From Henriciella litoralis (GTDB taxonomy: Bacteria; Pseudomonadota; Alphaproteobacteria; Caulobacterales; Hyphomonadaceae), in contig NZ_NCSS01000006.1 of the NCBI RefSeq assembly GCF_002088935.1, positions 620,001-684,000 of the forward strand: a DNA stretch of 64,000 nucleotides, given 5' to 3'. The notes under the pieces are model-generated. The model was not told where the DNA came from and did not search any database. It saw only the letters and a program-made list of their open reading frames with translations. The translations under genes and the position numbers were made by a program. Numbering within the stretch: the first letter of the stretch is position 1; the number at the start of each line of letters is the position of its first letter. Of the stretch, positions 54,242 to 64,000 are shown in pieces.

Positions 54242-54883
54242 CTACTTATAGAGGTCGCAGAATTGCAAGGCGCGCTCGTCGTCTGTGCCCTCAGCGATCA
54301 GATAGACAGGGCCCGCAAGCTCATCTCCATCGCAGAGGTAGCCGATCTGATACATGTCCCGAATATACTTCATGTCGGGCTTCAGAGAACCGGCCAGCAT
54401 GATGTCTGCGGCGTCCTGATGCCGCCCCAGACGGAAGAGTATCTCGAACCGTTCCATCGGGCTAATGGCATCGCCGTCGAGCATGCCGGTCAGCATGTCG
54501 CGCTCCTGGCTGGCCTCGGCGAGAAGTGCTGATGCATCATCCGCATTTGGCGTGCCGGGATAATCAGACAGGATCTCTTTCAGATCGGTGATGGCCCCCT
54601 CGACATCATTGCCTTCGCCAAGACGTAGCTCAGCGCGCCTGTAGAGCACTTCGGCCATTTCCATGTCAGACATGCCCGGATCACCAAGGAGCAGTGTCAG
54701 CCGATCAATAGCGACATGCTCATTCCCGGCCCGCTCAAGCGCGTTCACCGTGCCGATGGCCAGGCTGTAGCGGGTGGAGTCGGCCGTCTCAGTCACCGGC
54801 GCGTCTTCGGGCGACGAGTCTGACGAGGCGCACGCGCCTATCATGATCGCCAGACAAGTACCCATCAGGACAGTTCTAAACAT
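54242..54883 (-). CDS. Uncharacterised lipoprotein with TPR-like helices (A)
   Basis: Lipoprotein of 213 residues: lipobox IGAC (Cys about 18), Ser/Asp-rich linker, then helical repeats (EVLYRRAELRLGEGNDVEGAITDLKEIL, about 83-110) like TPRs, and a C-terminal region with two cysteines (GYLC and QFC near the end). No known family. The neighbouring gene at 54959 shares the same plan, so the pair looks like a diverged duplication. Confidence 0.8.
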   Translation of the reverse strand: MFRTVLMGTCLAIMIGACASSDSSPEDAPVTETADSTRYSLAIGTVNALERAGNEHVAIDRLTLLLGDPGMSDMEMAEVLYRRAELRLGEGNDVEGAITDLKEILSDYPGTPNADDASALLAEASQERDMLTGMLDGDAISPMERFEILFRLGRHQDAADIMLAGSLKPDMKYIRDMYQIGYLCDGDELAGPVYLIAEGTDDERALQFCDLYK

Positions 54884-54958
54884 CCGGCAGCTCCATTATC
54901 GCTGGATCAATTCAGACCGATAATAAGCTACTCGAGAACGGCGAGATTGTGTCTGAGA

Positions 54959-55573
54959 TCAGGAGTTTTCTGGCTGTGTGCACCAATCGATATTTTTCAG
55001 GTGGTCGATGTTTTCACCGAGCGTGAAGTCATCGCTCTTGCCGAGGATCCGTTGTCGGCACAAATAACCGGCCGCTTCGAGCGTCGCGGCATCATAGGGA
55101 TCGGGGGCGAGGCCTGATTGGCGATAGCGCTCAGCGGCCTCGTCGAGCTTGCCGACGGCGACCATATCGTCAAACCAGTCCGGCAAGGTCTGCAGGCCGT
55201 TTAGCCGGCTCTGGGCCTGGCTAAGCTCGGACTGGGCTGTAGACATGACCGTCTGGAAGTTGGAGCTAAAAAGCGTCGTCGTTGTCAGGGATCGCGACTC
55301 GTTCAGCTTGTTCACCGCCTCCGGCAGATTGATCCGCGCATCCGTCTGAATGACTGCGCGCTCATACAGAATGCGCGAGGTCTGTGCGGGTGACAGCACG
55401 TTGTTCGCAATGATCGCGTCCATGGCGTTCATTTTGTTGTAAGGGTGCCAAGGCGTTTTTGCATTAGCGATGGCGGCCTGAAACGCGGCATCCTCCATCA
55501 CGACGGGGACAGGCGTTGTTTCGCAGGCTGACAGGCAAATGGCGGCAATTGCGCCAAGAAGAAGACGTCTCAT
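54959..55573 (-). CDS. Uncharacterised lipoprotein with TPR-like helices (B)
   Basis: Lipoprotein of 204 residues: lipobox LSAC, then helical repeats (RILYERAVIQTD followed by INLPEAVNKLNES) and a C-terminal AAGYLC ... DWC pattern as in the adjacent lipoprotein. The ATG at 55573 is 6 bases from AAAGG and is preferred over the GTG at 55591. Not a recognised family. Located between the other lipoprotein and dxs. Confidence 0.8.
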   Translation of the reverse strand: MRRLLLGAIAAICLSACETTPVPVVMEDAAFQAAIANAKTPWHPYNKMNAMDAIIANNVLSPAQTSRILYERAVIQTDARINLPEAVNKLNESRSLTTTTLFSSNFQTVMSTAQSELSQAQSRLNGLQTLPDWFDDMVAVGKLDEAAERYRQSGLAPDPYDAATLEAAGYLCRQRILGKSDDFTLGENIDHLKNIDWCTQPENS

Positions 55574-55665
55574 ATCATACCTTTGCGACACGTTATTTTA
55601 GGAGATTAGTCGAGCGGAACTCTGAGCGAAACTGCCTAACAGAATCGTAAGTGAAAATCTCAGGA

Positions 55666-57588
55666 TCAGGCCCGTGCGAGACGGTCGATTTCCTGAACAT
55701 CTCCCCGCCCAAGCGCGTCAATCGCCCTTGCCGCAATATTGCGCGCATCAAGACCGGCCTCGGCATACATGATATCGGGCTTGTCCTGATCCTGGAAAAC
55801 ATCCGGCAGGTGCAATGTACGGACTTTCAAGCCCGTATCGAGCGCCCCGACGTCTGCCAGATGGTGCAGAACGAATGCGCCAAATCCGCCCCGCGCGCCC
55901 TCTTCCACCGTCAGGAGCACCTCATGTTCGCGGGCCAGTCGGTTGACCAGCTCCTCATCCAGCGGCTTGGCAAAGCGGGCATCTGCAACTGTGCAGGACA
56001 GGCCCTGCGCGGCCAGCATATCAGCGGCCTTCAGAGCTTCCTGGAGGCGCGCGCCATAGGACAGAATCGCAATGCTCGTGCCCTCGCGGACAATCCGGCC
56101 TTTCCCAATCTCAAGCGCTTGCGGCGTGGTTGGCAGCGCAATACCGGTCCCGTTGCCGCGCGGATAGCGGAAGGCGCTTGGTCGGTCATCAATCTCGACA
56201 GCGGTGCGCACCATATTGACCAGCTCTGCCTCATCGGATGCAGCCATACAGACAATGCCCGGCAGCGCGCCGAGATATCCAATATCAAAGCTGCCCGCAT
56301 GCGTCGGCCCGTCGGCGCCGACGAGACCTGCCCGGTCGATAGCAAACCGTACCGGCAAGCTCTGGATCGCCACATCGTGGACGACTTGATCATAGCCGCG
56401 CTGAAGGAAGGTCGAATAGATCGCTGCGAATGGCTTCATACCGTCCGCCGCAAGACCTGCGGCAAAGGTGACGGCGTGTTGCTCGGCGATGCCGACATCA
56501 AAAGTGCGGTCCGGGAATTCCTTTTCGAACAGGTCTAGCCCAGTGCCGCCCGGCATGGCCGCCGTAATACCGACGATCTTGTCATCCTTGCGCGCTTCCT
56601 CAATGAGGCTGTGAGCAAACACCTTGGTATAGCTCGGCGGACCTTCGCTCGATTTCTGTTGTTCGCCAGTGACGACATTGAACTTGGCAACGCCATGATA
56701 CTTGTCAGCCGAATTCTCAGCCGGCTCATAGCCTTTGCCCTTCTGCGTAACGACGTGCAGGAGGACCGGCCCGGTTTCCATGGCCTTGCAGTTCTCAAGA
56801 ACCGGCAACAGGACGTCCATATCGTGCCCATCGATCGGGCCGATATAATAAAAGCCGAGTTCCTCAAAGAGCGTGCCGCCCATCGCAAAACCGCGCAGAT
56901 ATTCCTCTGCCTTGCGGGCGGGATTTTCCAGACCAATCGGCTTGGCAATCTGCTTGGCGAATTTGCGAAGGCCGCGATATGAGCGCGACGACACGAGCTT
57001 TGAGAGATAGTGGCTCATCGCGCCCACAGGCGGCGCAATCGACATGTCATTATCGTTCAGGATGACCAGCATGTTGCTGCCATCAGACCCGGCATTGTTC
57101 ATCGCCTCATAGGCCATACCGGCCGACATCGAGCCGTCGCCGATGACGCAGATCACTTTATTGTCACGGCCCTGCAGATCTCGTGATTTGGCAAAGCCAT
57201 GCCCTGCGGAAATCGACGTCGAGGCGTGCGCCGCACCGAACGGGTCATACTCACTCTCGGCGCGCTTGGTGAAACCGGAGAGGCCTCCGCCCTGGCGCAG
57301 CGTTCGGATCCGGTCCTTGCGGTCGGTGAGGATCTTGTGGGGATAACACTGGTGGCCAACATCGAAGATCAGCTTGTCGTCAGGCGTATTGAACACCGAA
57401 TGGACCGCGACTGTCAGCTCCACAACGCCCAGACCTGCCCCAAGATGCCCGCCGGTCACCGAAACGGCATCGATCATCTCGGCGCGCACTTCGTCTGCAA
57501 TCTGGCGAAGTTCGTCGCGCGAACGGCCTTTCAGATCAGCAGGCGTATGGATGGCATCGAGAAGAGGGGTCTTGGCTGAAGCGGTCAT
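55666..57588 (-). CDS. dxs: 1-Deoxy-D-xylulose-5-phosphate synthase
   Basis: First enzyme of the MEP isoprenoid pathway: thiamine-diphosphate-dependent condensation of pyruvate and glyceraldehyde 3-phosphate. 640 residues, normal length. Thiamine motif [18 protein letters not shown] (about 152-170), [11 protein letters not shown] near 75, and [15 protein letters not shown] near 367 with the catalytic Glu of transketolases. Third gene of the xseB-ispA-dxs block, 45 bases after ispA. Confidence 0.98.
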   Translation of the reverse strand: MTASAKTPLLDAIHTPADLKGRSRDELRQIADEVRAEMIDAVSVTGGHLGAGLGVVELTVAVHSVFNTPDDKLIFDVGHQCYPHKILTDRKDRIRTLRQGGGLSGFTKRAESEYDPFGAAHASTSISAGHGFAKSRDLQGRDNKVICVIGDGSMSAGMAYEAMNNAGSDGSNMLVILNDNDMSIAPPVGAMSHYLSKLVSSRSYRGLRKFAKQIAKPIGLENPARKAEEYLRGFAMGGTLFEELGFYYIGPIDGHDMDVLLPVLENCKAMETGPVLLHVVTQKGKGYEPAENSADKYHGVAKFNVVTGEQQKSSEGPPSYTKVFAHSLIEEARKDDKIVGITAAMPGGTGLDLFEKEFPDRTFDVGIAEQHAVTFAAGLAADGMKPFAAIYSTFLQRGYDQVVHDVAIQSLPVRFAIDRAGLVGADGPTHAGSFDIGYLGALPGIVCMAASDEAELVNMVRTAVEIDDRPSAFRYPRGNGTGIALPTTPQALEIGKGRIVREGTSIAILSYGARLQEALKAADMLAAQGLSCTVADARFAKPLDEELVNRLAREHEVLLTVEEGARGGFGAFVLHHLADVGALDTGLKVRTLHLPDVFQDQDKPDIMYAEAGLDARNIAARAIDALGRGDVQEIDRLARA

Positions 57589-57633
57589 TACGGGCGGTCC
57601 TTTCAGGGGACTCGGTTATTGTCTGGATGAACT

Positions 57634-58518
57634 CTATCGTGTCCGGTCCAGAACATAATCAACTGATTGCAGCAAGATATTGGCCCGATTGCGGAAAAAA
57701 GCGAGGTGTTCGCGTGCTTGGGCTGCAAGCAGTCGCACACGCTCACGCGCGCCTTCGATTCCAAGTATCGTGACGAAATTCGCCTTGCCGGCCTGTTCAT
57801 CGGATCGGAGCGTCTTGCCGACAACCTCCTGATCACCGGTCGCATCGAGAAGATCGTCGGCGATCTGGTAGGCCAGACCAAGGTCCTGCGCAAAGCCGGC
57901 GAGCGCATGCCGGGCCGCGTCGCTGGCCCCGCCAATGATCGCGGCGGCTTCAACGGAATAGGAAATCAGCGCGCCGGTCTTCATGCGTTGCATACGCGTG
58001 ATCGTATTGAGGTCGCGCGGGCTCGCCTCTTGCAGCATGTCGATCATCTGACCGCCAACCATGCCCCGGGCGCCCGATGCATCGGCGAGACGCTCGATCA
58101 GGCGCAGCCTGATCGCAGGATCGGCATGCGTCTCGTCACTGGCGATAATCTTGAAAGCCAGCGTCAAAAGCGCGTCGCCAGCGAGAACAGCCGTCGCCTC
58201 ATCGAAAGCCTTGTGAACGGTAGGCTGACCGCGGCGAAGATCATCGTCGTCCATGCACGGAAGATCATCATGGACCAGCGAATAAGTGTGCACGCACTCC
58301 AGCGCGGCGGCTGTGCGTAACAGCGCCTTTTCGTCCGCGTTGAACAAAGCGCCCGTCTCGATGACGTAGAAAGGCCGCATCCGCTTGCCGTCTGCGAGCG
58401 CCGCATGGCGCATGGCTCGCATCAGATCGGCTTCAGGCCCCTGCGCAGGCGGAATCAGCTGATCAAGCGCGACCGTAACCTTGTCGGCAATCTCGGTCAG
58501 GCGCTGCTGAAAATCCAT
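57634..58518 (-). CDS. ispA: Polyprenyl diphosphate synthase (farnesyl-PP synthase)
   Basis: Short-chain trans-prenyltransferase of 294 residues that joins DMAPP/GPP with IPP, probably making farnesyl diphosphate. First Asp-rich motif DDLPCMDDDD (about 83-92), second Asp-rich motif DDLLD near 225, and the GKRMRP site near 40. Sits between xseB and dxs, the normal alphaproteobacterial order, so the isoprenoid precursors and their use are encoded together. Confidence 0.95.
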   Translation of the reverse strand: MDFQQRLTEIADKVTVALDQLIPPAQGPEADLMRAMRHAALADGKRMRPFYVIETGALFNADEKALLRTAAALECVHTYSLVHDDLPCMDDDDLRRGQPTVHKAFDEATAVLAGDALLTLAFKIIASDETHADPAIRLRLIERLADASGARGMVGGQMIDMLQEASPRDLNTITRMQRMKTGALISYSVEAAAIIGGASDAARHALAGFAQDLGLAYQIADDLLDATGDQEVVGKTLRSDEQAGKANFVTILGIEGARERVRLLAAQAREHLAFFRNRANILLQSVDYVLDRTR

Positions 58519-58530
58519 AGACGACCGTCC

Positions 58531-58779
58531 TTATTCGAAAGTGGCGCTCTCGGTCGCAGGTTTGCCGTCCGGCCCCTGGACGATCTGCTCGATTTTCAGC
58601 TCAGCGGCCTTCAGACGCGCCTCACAATGCGCTTTCAGTTTCGATCCGCGTTCGTAAATTTCAATCGACTTTTCAAGCTCGACATCGCCGCCTTCGAGGC
58701 GCCGAACGATGTCTTCCAGCTCCTTCAGGGCTTCCTCGAAGCTCATTTTGTCGATTGCCTGGGCTGCCTGATCGGCCAT
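58531..58779 (-). CDS. xseB: Exodeoxyribonuclease VII small subunit
   Basis: Small subunit (82 residues) of the single-strand exonuclease VII, with the signature [21 protein letters not shown] and a coiled-coil region. Start at 58779 has GGAG upstream; an in-frame ATG at 58797 is a weaker alternative. First gene of the xseB-ispA-dxs block; xseA is elsewhere. Confidence 0.94.
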   Translation of the reverse strand: MADQAAQAIDKMSFEEALKELEDIVRRLEGGDVELEKSIEIYERGSKLKAHCEARLKAAELKIEQIVQGPDGKPATESATFE

Positions 58780-58853
58780 ACCGCTGCTCCGGGTCATAGG
58801 AATGAGTTGGGGGGCACCCTACGCAGGCGCCGCGTTCATCACAATGGCCGGAT

Positions 58854-59462
58854 TCAGGATTTTCCGCGATATTCGTAGATGCGGTAACTCCAGTATTTGT
58901 CGCCGCCGTCACGCACGCAGACCCAGCCGATTTTCGTCATGGCCGGACGCAGCATGCGGTTGAACCAGCCATGCGCTGCCAGATACACCTTACCCTCGGC
59001 TGCAGCCTCGTGCAGGCGCAACGCCGCCTGCCCTGCTCTCGCCCGTGCGGCGCGATTGCTTTCGCCGTCGAGACTGTGGCCATACAGCCAGGCCGTCCGG
59101 GCCAGCACATTCCAGGTCTTCGGCAAATATTTCTTTTTCTTGAAACGTGGCGGCGGCAACGGCGCTTCGACAAATAGCGGATCGGTCTCAGGCTCGCGCC
59201 CGCTTGCCAGACGCGCGGTCTCGATAGCGCGCGGCGCGATTGAGCTCAGAACCACGTCCGCATCTGCGACAGCTTCCTTCAGATTGTCCGGCGCCATCTG
59301 GCCATCTGCCAGGCTGCCAATCTCATACCGGCTCCACCAGTCACGGTATTCTTCCCAGTTCAGGCGCGGGCCTGCTGTTCGGTCGAGCGCAGGCTTGCCA
59401 TGACGCGAAACGATTATGGGTCCGCGAACGGACTTCAGAGTGTCGGTTTTCCCGGCATTCAT
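58854..59462 (-). CDS. Histidine phosphatase superfamily protein
   Basis: Protein of 202 residues with the RHG phosphatase motif Arg20-His21-Gly22 (IVSRHGKP) and a later catalytic-type AHGWFNRM (about 165-172). The second half is basic with a KKKK run near 110. The start at 59462 places RHG in the usual position; an in-frame ATG at 59525 would add 21 residues. Likely a phosphomonoesterase or phosphoglycerate-mutase-like enzyme; substrate unknown. Leftward, upstream of xseB. Confidence 0.85.
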   Translation of the reverse strand: MNAGKTDTLKSVRGPIIVSRHGKPALDRTAGPRLNWEEYRDWWSRYEIGSLADGQMAPDNLKEAVADADVVLSSIAPRAIETARLASGREPETDPLFVEAPLPPPRFKKKKYLPKTWNVLARTAWLYGHSLDGESNRAARARAGQAALRLHEAAAEGKVYLAAHGWFNRMLRPAMTKIGWVCVRDGGDKYWSYRIYEYRGKS

Positions 59463-59546
59463 ATAAATTTGCTCTCGCCCGTATTTGCTGCGCAGGCCGT
59501 TTAGCGACTCGCTGCGCACCCTCATCCGTCTTAGCGATTACCGGGC

Positions 59547-60701
59547 CTAGTCACTCTCGGCAAGTTCAAGTGCCGCTACAGTGCGTCGCGCAGCCTGGCG
59601 CAACCCTTTCAGACGGTTGATCGGGTCAAGTTCGGAGAGACAAATCTGGTCGAGCCGACGCCGCGATTGCGTCATCACGTTCGACACGCGGCCATCGAGC
59701 AGCCGCTCGCCAGACCGCCAGGCCTGCCCGAGCAGGCGATCGGGGCGTAGCGCAAAAGTCTTTGAGCGAACCACACCAGTGCCAATAGGTAGCTGGTAGT
59801 TGGAATAATGGCGCTTGTAGTAGTCGAGACCCGGCCCAGCATCGTAGATTTTCGGACCGTCTGCGGCGCTCATCTGCTCGAGCATCCACTGCACCAGGAC
59901 GTTTCCAGGCGAATATGGTGCATAGTCCTGCTCATAGGCTGTGATCCAGCCATGCATGACCTTGTCAGACTGCAGCAATAATTCGCTCGCCGCATGCTTT
60001 CCGTCGAAATGAATGCTGACGTGACGCAGCCGGAAGCGATCGGTCTTCGTCTGGCGAAGTTCATCAAGAAAGCGCCCTGCCCAGTCAGAGCCGAGCACAT
60101 CATGTCTTCCGGTCCGCGCGAATTGCTCGCGCTTGAGCTCAATCAGGCGCGAGATCGTGTTGTCACTGACATCATCGAAACGGAATTCCACTTCTGAAAA
60201 GTCCCGCTCTATATTGCGGCCGAGCCGGCGCATCTTCTTGAAGTGTTTCGGCCAGCGCTGGTTCTGGACCTCGATAAAATCATCCCAGTCATCGCCAACA
60301 TCGGTCATATTGGCACCGCAGATGGTAAGACGTGACTGGCTTTCTTCATCCTGCGGCAACCAGCCGAAGGTCGACATGCCAAGCAGCCCCAAACCTCTCA
60401 GGAAGACGTCAGCGCGCAGATTGCAATCTCGCGCCAGGACAGGTCCATGCCAGTCCGAGAACGGCCCGCCAATCGGGCGTGCCCATGCGCCAGGACGCCT
60501 GTGAAGCGGCCAGAACCCTACCGGTGCATCGCCATCAAATGCGATGCCGACACGCGTATCCGGCCGAACGCGCGAAACCAGTCTTGCAAAATCAGGATCA
60601 AAAAACGGATCGTCATAGATGGAATTGGCGTCTCGTAATGACGCAAACGCCGTCCACAAGTCTTCTGTCATCTGTTCTGGACGAAGAAGCCGGTATTTCA
60701 T
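59547..60701 (-). CDS. CelD/BioF2-like GNAT acyltransferase
   Basis: GNAT-fold protein of 384 residues related to CelD and FemAB-like acyltransferases of polysaccharide-export clusters. Recognised from the paired GNAT lobes and the segment YAPYSPGNVLVQWMLEQM (about 285-302) followed by YDAGPGLDYYKRHYS. Start at 60701 (MKYRLLRP) has AGGG nine bases upstream; 60710 is an alternative. Probably acylates a sugar or envelope polymer; no polysaccharide genes are adjacent. Confidence 0.85.
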   Translation of the reverse strand: MKYRLLRPEQMTEDLWTAFASLRDANSIYDDPFFDPDFARLVSRVRPDTRVGIAFDGDAPVGFWPLHRRPGAWARPIGGPFSDWHGPVLARDCNLRADVFLRGLGLLGMSTFGWLPQDEESQSRLTICGANMTDVGDDWDDFIEVQNQRWPKHFKKMRRLGRNIERDFSEVEFRFDDVSDNTISRLIELKREQFARTGRHDVLGSDWAGRFLDELRQTKTDRFRLRHVSIHFDGKHAASELLLQSDKVMHGWITAYEQDYAPYSPGNVLVQWMLEQMSAADGPKIYDAGPGLDYYKRHYSNYQLPIGTGVVRSKTFALRPDRLLGQAWRSGERLLDGRVSNVMTQSRRRLDQICLSELDPINRLKGLRQAARRTVAALELAESD

Positions 60702-60785
60702 GTGTTCCATCCCTGATCACATTTGAATGTTCAGGAATTTTGCTTGCAAACAACGCGCCAGTTTCCCCAATCAGGAGAAATTAAC

Positions 60786-61658
60786 CTACAGGCCTCGCCA
60801 AAGACGCTTCTTCATGCAGGGCTCCGCCTCGGCCTTTGCGCAGGAATAGGTCGAGAGCAGAACCGTGTCGGCCCGGCCGATGAGGTTTTCAAACGGGACA
60901 AACCCGACAGATGCCTTTTCGGGGCTGACGCCTCTCGGCAAGGTGCAATCTGCCTTGTCGATGACGCCATCCTGATTGGGCGGGCAGTGACCCGTGGTCG
61001 AGCGACCATCTTCGGAATTGTCGCGATTGTCTCCCATGAAGAGGTAATAGCCTTCGGGCACAATGAATTCCGGCGTCGTATCAAGCGTGCGGACCTGGTT
61101 TGAGCCCTGTTGCCACTGATGCGTCAGCCAGGATTTGTCTCCAATTGTCTCGCGATACTCACGAGCAATCTCGTGAATGGGATAATCGTTCGGACGATAA
61201 TCAACGCGCTGCACGAATTCGCGCTCAATAGGCTCACCATTGAGGATCAATTGCTCATCAATCATCCGCACGCGGTCGCCCGGCAAACCAATCAGGCGCT
61301 TGATCATGACCCGGTCGGTGTGTGGATGCATGAAGACAACGACATCGCCGCGTTCAGGCTGGCTGGCAAAGACACGCCCTTCCCATCCCGGCACAAGACG
61401 CCATGCGCCCCATGGCATGCTGTAACGGCTGTAGCCATAAGCGAACTTGTTTACTGCAACGCGGTCGCCAACCTGCAGATTGGGCACCATGCTTTCAGAC
61501 GGAATGACACGCTGCTCATAGACGAGGAACGAAAACATATAGAACGCCGGAATGAAGATCAGCAGTGTGAGCGCCCATTCCTTGAGCTCATGCAACACTT
61601 TTTGTCCCAGCGTCCGGTTGTCTTCGTCCGCGTCCGTTGTCTTTGAAGATGTACTCAT
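60786..61658 (-). CDS. lepB: Signal peptidase I
   Basis: Membrane serine protease of 290 residues that cleaves Sec and Tat signal peptides. One N-terminal transmembrane helix (about 28-45), catalytic Ser56 (PSESMVPN) and Lys120 (VMIKRLIGLPGD), then MGDNRDNSEDGRSTTG near the C-terminus. Start at 61658 chosen because the family N-terminus is short; upstream codons to 61745 are not typical. Single gene flanked by leftward genes. Confidence 0.97.
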   Translation of the reverse strand: MSTSSKTTDADEDNRTLGQKVLHELKEWALTLLIFIPAFYMFSFLVYEQRVIPSESMVPNLQVGDRVAVNKFAYGYSRYSMPWGAWRLVPGWEGRVFASQPERGDVVVFMHPHTDRVMIKRLIGLPGDRVRMIDEQLILNGEPIEREFVQRVDYRPNDYPIHEIAREYRETIGDKSWLTHQWQQGSNQVRTLDTTPEFIVPEGYYLFMGDNRDNSEDGRSTTGHCPPNQDGVIDKADCTLPRGVSPEKASVGFVPFENLIGRADTVLLSTYSCAKAEAEPCMKKRLWRGL

Positions 61659-61893
61659 TTCGGTCTGACAGCAGTTCCCTGTGCGAGCAGGTCTGCCGAT
61701 CCGCTCATGGTCATTGAATTGATGTGCGGTCAATGATGATCGCAACGGGCTTTAGGCTTTGAGCGTCTGCCGCCATCTGGTCAAGAGGTTGTTCCCGTCC
61801 ATGTGAGATAAGTCCGGCAAGGCCTTGAACCTTCACCAACGTTGGAACGGGGTTGCGGCGAAACTTTGACCCCAAACAGGCGTCAAACCGAAA

Positions 61894-62970
61894 TCAGGTC
61901 GCGGAATACCAGTTCACGCCGTCATCGTCTTTCTCCAGCCGGGCGCGATTTGCACTCACAAGGTAATTGAGATGGGCCAGCGCCTCGCCTGTTGCCATGG
62001 AGAGAACATCGTCATCGATCTGCCGGCCGAAGACAGCTGGAAAAACATCAATCACGCGCTTGGGGGCCTCTCCCAGCCTCTGCTCCAGGCGCTTCAGCGC
62101 CACATTGTGACCGCGGACAAGATGGTCGAGCCGCTTGTGGGCCCCGCGAAACGGTTCGTTGTGCGCGGGAAGAACAAGGACGTCCGGGCTTATGGCACGC
62201 TTCAGCTTCTTGCAGGACTCCAGCCAGTCACGCAGCGGGTTGGCGCCAGGCTCGGTCGGATGCACCGACACATTGGAAGATATTCGCGGCAATAGCTGAT
62301 CGCCCGAAATGAGAATGCCTTCACTCTCAGAGTAGAGACAGCTGTGCTCGGGGGAATGACCGTTGCCCATAATCACTTTCCAGTCAGACCCGCCAAGCCG
62401 GATGGTTTCGCCGTCGCAAAGGCGGCGATAAGCGTCCGGCAGCGCGCTCACCGCCCGCCCGAAACCGCCGAACCGCTTACGATACGTGTCGATCTGCGCG
62501 TCGCGCCAACCTGCAGCCTTGTAGAAATCGGTGCCGGCCTTGGGCGCTTCTCGGCCCGTATCTGCCACCAGCATGCGGCAGGAAATATATTCGAGGCGGC
62601 TGATCCACAGTTCAGCGTCCGGAAACTTGCGCGATAGCCAGCCAGCATTTCCGATATGGTCAGGATGCATGTGCGTGACGATAATTCTCCAGACCGGGCG
62701 TCCGCCGAGCTTCTCATCAAAAATCTTCCGCCAGGCCTCTTTCGTGTCAGGCATGGGCATGCCCGTGTCGATGATCGTCCAGCCTGGCTCACCATCATCG
62801 ATCAGCCAGAGATTGATCCACTTGAGCGAAAACGGCAGCGGCATCCTCACCCAGTGAAGACCTGGCTTGATTTCGATTGTGTCACCCACTTCGGGCGTTT
62901 TCTCGCCTAAGGGGTATTCAAGTCCCGGCCGGGCCGGTGTTTTTGTTGCGAATCCATCCATCTGCATCAT
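61894..62970 (-). CDS. MBL-fold metallo-hydrolase
   Basis: Metallo-beta-lactamase-fold hydrolase of 358 residues. The metal motif HMHPDH (about residues 98-103) with later GNGHSPEHSCLY and LPAHNEPFRG His residues completes the two-metal site. It carries a C-terminal winged-helix-like region as in the LACTB2-like branch (RVIDVFPAVFGRQIDDDVLSMATGEALAHLNYLV). Start 62970 or nearby ATGs 62967 and 62961. Substrate unknown, possibly a thioester or lactone. Confidence 0.9.
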   Translation of the reverse strand: MMQMDGFATKTPARPGLEYPLGEKTPEVGDTIEIKPGLHWVRMPLPFSLKWINLWLIDDGEPGWTIIDTGMPMPDTKEAWRKIFDEKLGGRPVWRIIVTHMHPDHIGNAGWLSRKFPDAELWISRLEYISCRMLVADTGREAPKAGTDFYKAAGWRDAQIDTYRKRFGGFGRAVSALPDAYRRLCDGETIRLGGSDWKVIMGNGHSPEHSCLYSESEGILISGDQLLPRISSNVSVHPTEPGANPLRDWLESCKKLKRAISPDVLVLPAHNEPFRGAHKRLDHLVRGHNVALKRLEQRLGEAPKRVIDVFPAVFGRQIDDDVLSMATGEALAHLNYLVSANRARLEKDDDGVNWYSAT

Positions 62971-63162
62971 CTTACACGGCAAACCGCTCGAACCAATCGG
63001 TGTCCCAACGGCAAGAAATATCGAGCCCCTAAATGCCGACCCGGCCAAGCTGGTGCAGATATCTCCAAGGAATTGGATTGGGGGCCGGGCGGGAAATACT
63101 CAACCGAAAGCGAAAACGTGTATTGCGCTGCAAGGCAGCTACCCCTCGCGCAACTGAGCCAG

Positions 63163-64000
63163 CTAGCAGGCGATGACATTGACGGCGAGGCCGCCAGTGC
63201 TCGTTTCCTTGTACTTGTTGGACATATCAAGGCCTGTCTGACGCATTGTTTCGATCACCTGGTCGAGGCTAACCTTGTGCTGACCGGTCCCCTGAAGAGC
63301 GAGGCGCGCGGCGTTGACCGCTTTGACGGCGCCGAAGGCGTTGCGCTCGATGCACGGGATCTGAACCAGCCCGCCCACCGGGTCGCAAGTCAGGCCGAGA
63401 TTGTGCTCCATGCCGATTTCGGCTGCGACGCAGACCTTATCCGCATCCGCCCCCCAGACGGCGGCGAGCCCGCCTGCGGCCATTGAGCAGGCAACCCCCA
63501 CCTCGCCCTGACAGCCCATTTCCGCGCCTGAAATCGATGCGCGCTGTTTGTAGAGAAGGCCGATGCCGCCGGCGACCAGCAGGAAGCGGCGCGCCTTATT
63601 GAGGTTCAGTTTCCCGTCATCATGGCAATAGTGGCGCATGACGGAGGGAAGTATTCCAGCAGCACCATTGGTTGGTGATGTGACCACCCGGCCCCCGGCA
63701 GCGTTCTCCTCATTGACCGCCATCGCATAGACGTTCAGCCAGTCGAAAAGCTGCTCGCGTTCATTCGAGCCGGGATTGTTCTTGAGCGTCTGATACAGTC
63801 CGTGCGCGCGCCGCGTAACCTCGAGGCCGCCCGGTAGCGTGCCTTCCGCGCCGAGCCCATTATCGATACACTGCATCATCGTCCTGGCTATTTTATCAAG
63901 CCGTTTCAGGGTCTTCTCGCGGCTTCTTCGGGCATCCTCATTGCGCAGGATCAACTCATCGACAAGCCAGTCTTCACGCTTGCAGATTTCAATCATCTCA
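63163..64000 (-). CDS. sdaA: L-serine dehydratase, iron-sulfur type, N-terminus beyond window
   Basis: C-terminal part (about 279 residues) of the single-chain iron-sulfur L-serine ammonia-lyase, which makes pyruvate and ammonia from serine. The frame runs off the right edge without a stop; an ATG at 63996 is internal. Conserved segments: [54 protein letters not shown] and [17 protein letters not shown]. The cluster-ligand cysteines of the alpha domain and the C-terminal Cys tail, a known internal ligand in this family, are present. Usual full length is about 455 residues. Confidence 0.95.
   Translation of the reverse strand, partial: EMIEICKREDWLVDELILRNEDARRSREKTLKRLDKIARTMMQCIDNGLGAEGTLPGGLEVTRRAHGLYQTLKNNPGSNEREQLFDWLNVYAMAVNEENAAGGRVVTSPTNGAAGILPSVMRHYCHDDGKLNLNKARRFLLVAGGIGLLYKQRASISGAEMGCQGEVGVACSMAAGGLAAVWGADADKVCVAAEIGMEHNLGLTCDPVGGLVQIPCIERNAFGAVKAVNAARLALQGTGQHKVSLDQVIETMRQTGLDMSNKYKETSTGGLAVNVIAC

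Overview
The window is a 64 kb chromosomal segment of a G+C-rich (about 60% by eye) alphaproteobacterium. A PleC/DivJ-type sensor kinase, a CIRCE-controlled groESL, an xseB-ispA-dxs isoprenoid block, a four-gene MCE/Mla-type lipid transporter, a large TonB receptor paired with a TPR-sulfotransferase, and many acyl-CoA genes together suggest Caulobacterales, most likely Hyphomonadaceae. That placement is inferred from gene content only. I recognised no rRNA, intact tRNA, CRISPR array, integrase, transposase or prophage.

Layout. 1-2 kb: two acyl-CoA dehydrogenases in an operon (the first cut by the window edge), divergent from an uncharacterised gene. 2.7-7.8 kb: aminopeptidase N and the sensor kinase. 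7.8-11.3 kb: MCE-type lipid ABC transporter (permease with STAS, ATPase, MCE protein, lipoprotein), all overlapping. 11.4-12.9 kb: dipeptide epimerase and a GNAT. 12.9-20.4 kb: lipid or xenobiotic catabolism genes (AttH-like protein, APH-like kinase, thioesterases, Baeyer-Villiger-type monooxygenase, SDR) plus a CsaA-like protein and one AT-richer orphan with its own promoter. 20.5-25.8 kb: type I restriction-modification locus (hsdM-hsdS-small zinc-ribbon ORF-hsdR). 26-36.9 kb: envelope and transport genes (polyproline lipoprotein, DUF4331 and DUF4198 proteins, BCCT carrier, TonB receptor, TPR-sulfotransferase) and a hydrolase-flavin reductase fusion whose hydrolase nucleophile is an alanine.

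37-42.7 kb: an FNR/FixK-type site ahead of a small membrane protein, groESL with CIRCE and terminator, two uncharacterised exported or membrane proteins, and a possible CTG-initiated 59-residue ORF. 42.7-49.8 kb: 3-oxoacid CoA-transferase (scoAB), YjdM, topoisomerase IB, a thiolase-like enzyme, a lipoprotein coupled to a CorA/ZntB-type transporter, and an amidohydrolase. 50-54 kb: a CarF/TMEM189-type desaturase (candidate plasmalogen-forming enzyme), a DUF938 methyltransferase, an aldo/keto reductase and an acyl-CoA synthetase. 54-64 kb: two related lipoproteins, dxs-ispA-xseB, a histidine phosphatase, a CelD-like GNAT, lepB, an MBL-fold hydrolase, and the C-terminal part of L-serine dehydratase cut by the right edge.

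The recurring theme is acyl-CoA, lipid and envelope metabolism. The best leads for new biology are the alanine-nucleophile hydrolase/flavin reductase fusion, the zinc-ribbon ORF inside the restriction locus, the CTG-start ORF, the CarF homologue with palindromes upstream, the FNR-boxed membrane protein, and the TonB receptor/TPR-sulfotransferase pair.
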